From: Microplitis mediator
Lineage: Eukaryota > Arthropoda > Insecta > Hymenoptera > Braconidae
DNA: 64,000 bases
NCBI RefSeq assembly: GCF_029852145.1
Contig: NC_079978.1
Coordinates: 1,178,001 to 1,242,000, forward strand
Direction of reading: 5' to 3'
The position numbers and the translations under genes are program-made. Every line of letters begins with the position of its first letter. Within the stretch, counting starts at the first letter, position 1. The notes beneath the pieces are model-generated. The model was not told where the DNA came from and did no database searches. It saw only the letters and a list, made by a program, of their open reading frames with translations. Of this stretch, positions 1-11,059 are shown one piece after another.

Positions 1-145
1 CAATATAAACGTTTTTTGTTCATTATGATGTCCTTTAGTAGGAGAGACCCCGAAAAGTCCTGAGAAAAATTTATTTTTCGAGTCCAGATCCACATAATGT
101 CGGGTGGAGATGGGTGGACATGGGTGGAGATGGGTGGAGATGAGG

Positions 146-2317
146 CTATGCAGAGTGGGCCGTAGCTTTGCTCCTGTTGGGAATAACCCAACACAATATG
201 AACGTTTTTTGTTTATTATGATGTCCTCTAGTAGGAGAGACCCAAAAAAGTCCTGAGAAAAATTTATTTTTCGAGTCCAGATCCACATAATGTCGGGTGG
301 AGATGGGTGGAGATGGGTGGAGATGCCACGATGTATTCTGATGAAGAGAAGCCCGTAACTCTTGACCTGTTGGGAATAACCCAACACAATATGAACGTTT
401 TTTGTTCATTATGATGTCCTTTAGTAGGAGAGACCCCGAAAAGTCCTGAGAAAAATTTATTTTTCGAGTCCAGATCCATATAATGTCGGGTGAAGATGGG
501 TGGACATGGGTAGAGATGGCTGGAGATGAGGCTATGCAGAGTGGGCCGTAGCTTTGCTCCTGTTGGGAATAACCCAACACAATATAAACGTTTTTTGTTC
601 ATTATGATGTCCTTTAGTAGGAGAGACCCCGAAAAGTCCTGAGAAAAATTTATTTTTCGAGTCCAGATCCATATAATGTCGGGTGAAGATGGGTGGACAT
701 GGGTAGAGATGGCTGGAGATGAGGCTATGCAGAGTGAGCCGTAGCTTTGCTCCTGTTGGGAATAACCCAACACAATATAAACGTTTTTTGTTCATTATGA
801 TGTCCTTTAGTAGGAGAGACCCCGAAAAGTCCTGAGAAAAATTTATTTTTCGAGTCCAGATCCATATAATGTCGGGTGAAGATGGGTGGACATGGGTGGA
901 GATGGCTGGAGATGAGGCTATGCAGAGTGGGCCGTAGCTTTGCTCCTGTTGGGAATAACCCAACACAATATAAACGTTTTTTGTTCATTATGATGTCCTT
1001 TAGTAGGAGAGACCCCGAAAAGTCCTGAGAAAAATTTATTTTTCGAGTCCAGATCCACATAATGTCGGGTGGAGATGGGTGGACATGGGTGGAGATGGGT
1101 GGAGATGAGGCTATGCAGAGTGGGCCGTAGCTTTGCTCCTGTTGGGAATAACCCAACACAATATAAACGTTTTTTGTTCATTATGATGTCCTTTAGTAGG
1201 AGAGACCCCGAAAAGTCCTGAGAAAAATTTATTTTTCGAGTCCAGATCCATATAATGTCGGGTGAAGATGGGTGGACATGGGTAGAGATGGCTGGAGATG
1301 AGGCTATGCAGAGTGGGCCGTAGCTTTGCTCCTGTTGGGAATAACCCAACACAATATAAACGTTTTTTGTTCATTATGATGTCCTTTAGTAGGAGAGACC
1401 CCGAAAAGTCCTGAGAAAAATTTATTTTTCGAGTCCAGATCCACATAATGTCGGGTGGAGATGGGTGGACATGGGTGGAGATGGGTGGAGATGAGGCTAT
1501 GCAGAGTGGGCCGTAGCTTTGCTCCTGTTGGGAATAACCCAACACAATATGAACGTTTTTTGTTTATTATGATGTCCTCTAGTAGGAGAGACCCAAAAAA
1601 GTCCTGAGAAAAATTTATTTTTCGAGTCCAGATCCACATAATGTCGGGTGGAGATGGGTGGAGATGGGTGGAGATGCCACGATGTATTCTGATGAAGAGA
1701 AGCCCGTAACTCTTGACCTGTTGGGAATAACCCAACACAATATGAACGTTTTTTGTTCATTATGATGTCCTTTAGTAGGAGAGACCCCGAAAAGTCCTGA
1801 GAAAAATTTATTTTTCGAGTCCAGATCCATATAATGTCGGGTGAAGATGGGTGGACATGGGTAGAGATGGCTGGAGATGAGGCTATGCAGAGTGGGCCGT
1901 AGCTTTGCTCCTGTTGGGAATAACCCAACACAATATAAACGTTTTTTGTTCATTATGATGTCCTTTAGTAGGAGAGACCCCGAAAAGTCCTGAGAAAAAT
2001 TTATTTTTCGAGTCCAGATCCATATAATGTCGGGTGAAGATGGGTGGACATGGGTGGAGATGGCTGGAGATGAGGCTATGCAGAGTGGGCCGTAGCTTTG
2101 CTCCTGTTGGGAATAACCCAACACAATATAAACGTTTTTTGTTCATTATGATGTCCTTTAGTAGGAGAGACCCCGAAAAGTCCTGAGAAAAATTTATTTT
2201 TCGAGTCCAGATCCATATAATGTCGGGTGAAGATGGGTGGACATGGGTGGAGATGGGTGGAGATGAGGCTATGCAGAGTGGGCCGTAGCTTTGCTCCTGT
2301 TGGGAATAACCCAACAC
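146..2317. repeat. Higher-order repeat block, 1351-bp heptamers (7 x 193)
   Basis: The monomer series read from 146 is repeated almost identically from 1497 (offset 1351 bp, exactly seven monomers), including the variant-tail monomers at 325 and 1676 and the gaagatg/tagagatg substitutions. The flanking monomers at 264 and 1615, and 532 and 1883, show the same offset. It is an older or separate heptamer from the 1381-bp one at the right end. Confidence 0.7.
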
Positions 2318-3039
2318 AATATAAACGTTTTTTGTTCATTATGATGTCCTCTAGTAGGAGGCACCCCAAAAAGTCCTGAGAAAAATTTATTTTTCGAGTC
2401 CAGATCCATTTAATGTCGGGTGGAGATGGGTGGACATGGGTGGAGATGGCTGGAGATGAGGCTATGCAGAGTGGGCCGTAGCTTTGCTCCTGTTGGGAAT
2501 AACCCAACACAATATGAACGTTTTTTGTTTATTATGATGTCCTCTAGTAGGAGAGACCCAAAAAAGTCCTGAGAAAAATTTATTTTTCGAGTCCAGATCC
2601 ATATAATGTCGGGTGAAGATGGGTGGACATGGGTGGAGATGGGTGGAGATGAGGCTATGCAGAGTGGGCCGTAGCTTTGCTCCTGTTGGGAATAACCCAA
2701 CACAATATGAACGTTTTTTGTTTATTATGATGTCCTCTAGTAGGAGAGACCCAAAAAAGTCCTGAGAAAAATTTATTTTTCGAGTCCAGATCCACATAAT
2801 GTCGGGTGGAGATGGGTGGAGATGGGTGGAGATGCCACGATGTATTCTGATGAAGAGAAGCCCGTAACTCTTGACCTGTTGGGAATAACCCAACACAATA
2901 TGAACGTTTTTTGTTCATTATGATGTCCTCTAGTAGGAGAGACCTCAAAAAGTCCTGAGAAAAATTTATTTTTCGAGTCCAGATCCACATAATGTCGGGT
3001 GGAGATGGGTGGACATGGGTGGAGATGGCTGGAGATGAG

Positions 3040-3293
3040 GCTATGCAGAGTGGGCCGTAGCTTTGCTCCTGTTGGGAATAACCCAACACAATAAAAACGT
3101 TTTTTGTTCATTATGATGTCCTCTAGTAGGAGGCACCCCAAAAAGTCCTGAGAAAAATTTATTTTTCGGGTCCAGATCCATATAATGTCGGGTGGAGATG
3201 GGTGGACATGGGTGGAGATGGGTGGAGATGCCACGATGTATTCTGATGAAGAGAAGCCCGTAACTCTTGACCTGTTGGGAATAACCCAACACA
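3040..3293. repeat. First 203-bp variant monomer in the array
   Basis: This monomer ends in the alternative tail gccacgatgtattctgatg, followed by gaagagaagcccgtaactc, and carries one extra ggtggacatg decamer, making it 203 bp instead of 193. The tail starts at 325, 1676, 2834, 4002 and 4967 in 193-bp monomers, and at 3230, 7100, 8075, 11173, 11762, 12351, 12554 and 13143 in 203-bp monomers. From 7100 rightward the 203-bp form also has aacgcaat in place of aacacaat after the hairpin. Limits given here are approximate. Confidence 0.8.
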
Positions 3294-6200
3294 ATATGAA
3301 CGTTTTTTGTTCATTATGATGTCCTCTAGTAGGAGAGACCTCAAAAAGTCCTGAGAAAAATTTATTTTTCGAGTCCAGATCCACATAATGTCGGGTGGAG
3401 ATGGGTGGACATAGGTGGAGATGGGTGGAGATGAGGCTATGCAGAGTGGGCCGTAGCTTTGCTCCTGTTGGGAATAACCCAACACAATATAAACGTTTTT
3501 TGTTCATTATGATGTCCTTTAGTAGGAGAGACCCCGAAAAGTCCTGAGAAAAATTTATTTTTCGAGTCCAGATCCACATAATGTCGGGTGGAGATGGGTG
3601 GACATAGGTGGAGATGGGTGGAGATGAGGCTATGCAGAGTGGGCCGTAGCTTTGCTCCTGTTGGGAATAACCCAACACAATATAAACGTTTTTTGTTCAT
3701 TATGATGTCCTTTAGTAGGAGAGACCCCGAAAAGTCCTGAGAAAAATTTATTTTTCGAGTCCAGATCCACATAATGTCGGGTGGAGATGGGTGGACATGG
3801 GTGGAGATGGGTGGAGATGAGGCTATGCAGAGTGGGCCGTAGCTTTGCTCCTGTTGGGAATAACCCAACACAATATGAACGTTTTTTGTTTATTATGATG
3901 TCCTCTAGTAGGAGAGACCCGAAAAAGTCCTGAGAAAAATTTATTTTTCGAGTCCAGATCCACATAATGTCGGGTGGAGATGGGTGGAGATGGGTGGAGA
4001 TGCCACGATGTATTCTGATGAAGAGAAGCCCGTAACTCTTGACCTGTTGGGAATAACCCAACACAATATGAACGTTTTTTGTTCATTATGATGTCCTTTA
4101 GTAGGAGAGACCCCGAAAAGTCCTGAGAAAAATTTATTTTTCGAGTCCAGATCCATATAATGTCGGGTGAAGATGGGTGGACATGGGTGGAGATGGCTGG
4201 AGATGAGGCTATGCAGAGTGGGCCGTAGCTTTGCTCCTGTTGGGAATAACCCAACACAATATAAACGTTTTTTGTTCATTATGATGTCCTTTAGTAGGAG
4301 AGACCCCGAAAAGTCCTGAGAAAAATTTATTTTTCGAGTCCAGATCCATATAATGTCGGGTGAAGATGGGTGGACATGGGTGGAGATGGCTGGAGATGAG
4401 GCTATGCAGAGTGGGCCGTAGCTTTGCTCCTGTTGGGAATAACCCAACACAATATAAACGTTTTTTGTTCATTATGATGTCCTTTAGTAGGAGAGACCCC
4501 GAAAAGTCCTGAGAAAAATTTATTTTTCGAGTCCAGATCCATATAATGTCGGGTGAAGATGGGTGGACATGGGTGGAGATGGCTGGAGATGAGGCTATGC
4601 AGAGTGGGCCGTAGCTTTGCTCCTGTTGGGAATAACCCAACACAATATAAACGTTTTTTGTTCATTATGATGTCCTTTAGTAGGAGAGACCCCGAAAAGT
4701 CCTGAGAAAAATTTATTTTTCGAGTCCAGATCCATATAATGTCGGGTGAAGATGGGTGGACATGGGTGGAGATGGCTGGAGATGAGGCTATGCAGAGTGG
4801 GCCGTAGCTTTGCTCCTGTTGGGAATAACCCAACACAATATAAACGTTTTTTGTTCATTATGATGTCCTCTAGTAGGAGGCACCCCAAAAAGTCCTGAGA
4901 AAAATTTATTTTTCGAGTCCAGATCCATTTAATGTCGGGTGGAGATGGGTGGAGATGGGTGGAGATGCCACGATGTATTCTGATGAAGAGAAGCCCGTAA
5001 CTCTTGACCTGTTGGGAATAACCCAACACAATATGAACGTTTTTTGTTCATTATGATGTCCTCTAGTAGGAGAGACCTCAAAAAGTCCTGAGAAAAATTT
5101 ATTTTTCGAGTCCAGATCCACATAATGTCGGGTGGAGATGGGTGGACATGGGTGGAGATGGCTGGAGATGAGGCTATGCAGAGTGGGCCGTAGCTTTGCT
5201 CCTGTTGGGAATAACCCAACACAATATGAACGTTTTTTGTTCATTATGATGTCCTCTAGTAGGAGAGACCTCAAAAAGTCCTGAGAAAAATTTATTTTTC
5301 GAGTCCAGATCCACATAATGTCGGGTGGAGATGGGTGGACATGGGTGGAGATGGCTGGAGATGAGGCTATGCAGAGTGGGCCGTAGCTTTGCTCCTGTTG
5401 GGAATAACCCAACACAATAAAAACGTTTTTTGTTCATTATGATGTCCTCTAGTAGGAGAGACCTCAAAAAGTCCTGAGAAAAATTTATTTTTCGAGTCCA
5501 GATCCATTTAATGTCGGGTGAAGATGGGTGGACATGGGTGGAGATGGCTGGAGATGAGGCTATGCAGAGTGGGCCGTAGCTTTGCTCCTGTTGGGAATAA
5601 CCCAACACAATATAAACGTTTTTTGTTCATTATGATGTCCTCTAGTAGGAGGCACCCCAAAAAGTCCTGAGAAAAATTTATTTTTCGGGTCCAGATCCAC
5701 ATAATGTCGGGTGGAGATGGGTGGACATGGGTGGAGATGGCTGGAGATGAGGCTATGCAGAGTGGGCCGTAGCTTTGCTCCTGTTGGGAATAACCCAACA
5801 CAATATAAACGTTTTTTGTTCATTATGATGTCCTCTAGTAGGAGGCACCCCAAAAAGTCCTGAGAAAAATTTATTTTTCAAGTCCAGATCCACATAATGT
5901 CGGGTGGAGATGGGTGGACATGGGTGGAGATGGCTGGAGATGAGGCTATGCAGAGTGGGCCGTAGCTTTGCTCCTGTTGGGAATAACCCAACACAATATA
6001 AACGTTTTTTGTTCATTATGATGTCCTCTAGTAGGAGGCACCCCAAAAAGTCCTGAGAAAAATTTATTTTTCAAGTCCAGATCCACATAATGTCGGGTGG
6101 AGATGGGTGGACATGGGTGGAGATGGCTGGAGATGAGGCTATGCAGAGTGGGCCGTAGCTTTGCTCCTGTTGGGAATAACCCAACACAATATAAACGTTT

Positions 6201-8889
6201 TTTGTTCATTATGATGTCCTCTAGTAGGAGAGACCTCAAAAAGTCCTGAGAAAAATCTATTTTTCGAGTCCAGATCCATTTAATGTCGGGTGAAGATGGG
6301 TGGACATTGGTGGAGATGGCTGGAGATGAGGCTATGCAGAGTGGGCCGTAGCTTTGCTCCTGTTGGGAATAACCCAACACAATATAAACGTTTTTTGTTC
6401 ATTATGATGTCCTCTAGTAGGAGGCACCCCAAAAAGTCCTGAGAAAAATTTATTTTTCGGGTCCAGATCCATATAATGTCGGGTGGAGATGGGTGGACAT
6501 GGGTGGAGATGGCTGGAGATGAGGCTATGCAGAGTGGGCCGTAGCTTTGCTCCTGTTGGGAATAACCCAACACAATATAAACGTTTTTTGTTCATTATGA
6601 TGTCCTCTAGTAGGAGAGACCTCAAAAAGTCCTGAGAAAAATTTATTTTTCGAGTCCAGATCCATTTAATGTCGGGTGAAGATGGGTGGACATGGGTGGA
6701 GATGGCTGGAGATGAGGCTATGCAGAGTGGGCCGTAGCTTTGCTCCTGTTGGGAATAACCCAACACAATATAAACGTTTTTTGTTCATTATGATGTCCTC
6801 TAGTAGGAGGCACCCCAAAAAGTCCTGAGAAAAATTTATTTTTCAAGTCCAGATCCACATAATGTCGGGTGGAGATGGGTGGACATGGGTGGAGATGGCT
6901 GGAGATGAGGCTATGCAGAGTGGGCCGTAGCTTTGCTCCTGTTGGGAATAACCCAACACAATATAAACGTTTTTTGTTCATTATGATGTCCTCTAGTAGG
7001 AGGCACCCCAAAAAGTCCTGAGAAAAATTTATTTTTCGGGTCCAGATCCATATAATGTCGGGTGGAGATGGGTGGACATGGGTGGAGATGGGTGGCGATG
7101 CCACGATGTATTCTGATGAAGAGAAGCCCGTAACTCTTGACCTGTTGGGAATAACCCAACGCAATATAAACGTTTTTTGTTCATTATGATGTCCTCTAGT
7201 AGGAGAGACCTCAAAAAGTCCTGAGAAAAATTTATTTTTCGAGTCCAGATCCATTTAATGTCGGGTGAAGATGGGTGGACATGGGTGGAGATGGCTGGAG
7301 ATGAGGCTATGCAGAGTGGGCCGTAGCTTTGCTCCTGTTGGGAATAACCCAACACAATATAAACGTTTTTTGTTCATTATGATGTCCTCTAGTAGGAGGC
7401 ACCCCAAAAAGTCCTGAGAAAAATTTATTTTTCAAGTCCAGATCCACATAATGTCGGGTGGAGATGGGTGGACATGGGTGGAGATGGCTGGAGATGAGGC
7501 TATGCAGAGTGGGCCGTAGCTTTGCTCCTGTTGGGAATAACCCAACACAATATAAACGTTTTTTGTTCATTATGATGTCCTCTAGTAGGAGGCACCCCAA
7601 AAAGTCCTGAGAAAAATTTATTTTTCAAGTCCAGATCCACATAATGTCGGGTGAAGATGGGTGGACATGGGTGGAGATGGGTGGAGATGAGGCTATGCAG
7701 AGTGGGCCGTAGCTTTGCTCCTGTTGGGAATAACCCAACACAATATAAACGTTTTTTGTTCATTATGATGTCCTCTAGTAGGAGGCACCCCAAAAAGTCC
7801 TGAGAAAAATTTATTTTTCAAGTCCAGATCCACATAATGTCGGGTGGAGATGGGTGGACATGGGTGGAGATGGGTGGAGATGAGGCTATGCAGAGTGGGC
7901 CGTAGCTTTGCTCCTGTTGGGAATAACCCAACACAATATAAACGTTTTTTGTTCATTATGATGTCCTCTAGTAGGAGGCACCCCAAAAAGTCCTGAGAAT
8001 AATTTATTTTTCGGGTCCAGATCCATATAATGTCGGGTGGAGATGGGTGGACATGGGTGGAGATGGGTGGAGATGCCACGATGTATTCTGATGAAGAGAA
8101 GCCCGTAACTCTTGACCTGTTGGGAATAACCCAACGCAATATAAACGTTTTTTGTTCATTATGATGTCCTCTAGTAGGAGAGACCTCAAAAAGTCCTGAG
8201 AAAAATTTATTTTTCGAGTCCAGATCCATTTAATGTCGGGTGAAGATGGGTGGACATGGGTGGAGATGGCTGGAGATGAGGCTATGCAGAGTGGGCCGTA
8301 GCTTTGCTCCTGTTGGGAATAACCCAACACAATATAAACGTTTTTTGTTCATTATGATGTCCTCTAGTAGGAGGCACCCCAAAAAGTCCTGAGAAAAATT
8401 TATTTTTCAAGTCCAGATCCACATAATGTCGGGTGGAGATGGGTGGACATGGGTGGAGATGGCTGGAGATGAGGCTATGCAGAGTGGGCCGTAGCTTTGC
8501 TCCTGTTGGGAATAACCCAACACAATATAAACGTTTTTTGTTCATTATGATGTCCTCTAGTAGGAGGCACCCCAAAAAGTCCTGAGAAAAATTTATTTTT
8601 CGAGTCCAGATCCACATAATGTCGGGTGGAGATGGGTGGACATGGGTGGAGATGGCTGGAGATGAGGCTATGCAGAGTGGGCCGTAGCTTTGCTCCTGTT
8701 GGGAATAACCCAACACAATATAAACGTTTTTTGTTCATTATGATGTCCTTTAGTAGGAGAGACCCCGAAAAGTCCTGAGAAAAATTTATTTTTCGAGTCC
8801 AGATCCATATAATGTCGGGTGAAGATGGGTGGACATGGGTAGAGATGGCTGGAGATGAGGCTATGCAGAGTGGGCCGTAGCTTTGCTCC

Positions 8890-9950
8890 TGTTGGGAATA
8901 ACCCAACACAATATAAACGTTTTTTGTTCATTATGATGTCCTCTAGTAGGAGGCACCCCAAAAAGTCCTGAGAAAAATTTATTTTTCGAGTCCAGATCCA
9001 CATAATGTCGGGTGGAGATGGGTGGACATGGGTGGAGATGGCTGGAGATGAGGCTATGCAGAGTGGGCCGTAGCTTTGCTCCTGTTGGGAATAACCCAAC
9101 ACAATATAAACGTTTTTTGTTCATTATGATGTCCTCTAGTAGGAGGCACCCCAAAAAGTCCTGAGAAAAATTTATTTTTCGAGTCCAGATCCACATAATG
9201 TCGGGTGGAGATGGGTGGACATGGGTGGAGATGGCTGGAGATGAGGCTATGCAGAGTGGGCCGTAGCTTTGCTCCTGTTGGGAATAACCCAACACAATAT
9301 AAACGTTTTTTGTCCATTATGATGTCCTCTAGTAGGAGGCACCCCAAAAAGTCCTGAGAAAAATTTATTTTTCAAGTCCAGATCCACATAATGTCGGGTG
9401 GAGATGGGTGGACATGGGTGGAGATGGCTGGAGATGAGGCTATGCAGAGTGGGCCGTAGCTTTGCTCCTGTTGGGAATAACCCAACACAATATAAACGTT
9501 TTTTGTTCATTATGATGTCCTCTAGTAGGAGACACCCCAAAAAGTCCTGAGAAAAATTTATTTTTCGAGTCCAGATCCATTTAATGTCGGGTGAAGATGG
9601 GTGGACATGGGTGGAGATGGCTGGAGATGAGGCTATGCAGAGTGGGCCGTAGCTTTGCTCCTGTTGGGAATAACCCAACACAATATAAACGTTTTTTGTT
9701 CATTATGATGTCCTCTAGTAGGAGGCACCCCAAAAAGTCCTGAGAAAAATTTATTTTTCGAGTCCAGATCCACATAATGTCGGGTGGAGATGGGTGGACA
9801 TGGGTGGAGATGGCTGGAGATGAGGCTATGCAGAGTGGGCCGTAGCTTTGCTCCTGTTGGGAATAACCCAACACAATATAAACGTTTTTTGTCCATTATG
9901 ATGTCCTCTAGTAGGAGGCACCCCAAAAAGTCCTGAGAAAAATTTATTTT
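8890..9950. repeat. 579-bp trimer duplication in the satellite
   Basis: A rare substitution in the T-rich block (ttttttgtccattatg instead of ttttttgttcattatg) occurs at about 9310 and again at about 9889, 579 bp (3 x 193) later. The two neighbouring monomers match in the same register. This marks a recent three-monomer duplication. Confidence 0.7.
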
Positions 9951-11059
9951 TCAAGTCTAGATCCACATAATGTCGGGTGGAGATGGGTGGACATGGGTGG
10001 AGATGGCTGGAGATGAGGCTATGCAGAGTGGGCCGTAGCTTTGCTCCTGTTGGGAATAACCCAACACAATATAAACGTTTTTTGTTCATTATGATGTCCT
10101 CTAGTAGGAGGCACCCCAAAAAGTCCTGAGAAAAATTTATTTTTCGAGTCCAGATCCACATAATGTCGGGTGAAGATGGGTGGACATGGGTGGAGATGGC
10201 TGGAGATGAGGCTATGCAGAGTGGGCCGTAGCTTTGCTCCTGTTGGGAATAACCCAACACAATATAAACGTTTTTTGTTCATTATGATGTCCTCTAGTAG
10301 GAGGCACCCCAAAAAGTCCTGAGAAAAATTTATTTTTCAAGTCCAGATCCACATAATGTCGGGTGAAGATGGGTGGACATGGGTGGAGATGGCTGGAGAT
10401 GAGGCTATGCAGAGTGGGCCGTAGCTTTGCTCCTGTTGGGAATAACCCAACACAATATAAACGTTTTTTGTTCATTATGATGTCCTCTAGTAGGAGGCAC
10501 CCCAAAAAGTCCTGAGAAAAATTTATTTTTCGAGTCCAGGTCCATTTAATGTCGGGTGAAGATGGGTGGACATGGGTGGAGATGGCTGGAGATGAGGCTA
10601 TGCAGAGTGGGCCGTAGCTTTGCTCCTGTTGGGAATAACCCAACACAATATAAACGTTTTTTGTTCATTATGATGTCCTCTAGTAGGAGAGACCTCAAAA
10701 AGTCCTGAGAAAAATTTATTTTTCGAGTCCAGATCCATTTAATGTCGGGTGAAGATGGGTGGACATGGGTGGAGATGGCTGGAGATGAGGCTATGCAGAG
10801 TGGGCCGTAGCTTTGCTCCTGTTGGGAATAACCCAACACAATATAAACGTTTTTTGTTCATTATGATGTCCTCTAGTAGGAGGCACCCCAAAAAGTCCTG
10901 AGAAAAATTTATTTTTCGAGTCCAGATCCATTTAATGTCGGGTGAAGATGGGTGGACATGGGTGGAGATGGCTGGAGATGAGGCTATGCAGAGTGGGCCG
11001 TAGCTTTGCTCCTGTTGGGAATAACCCAACACAATATAAACGTTTTTTGTTCATTATGA

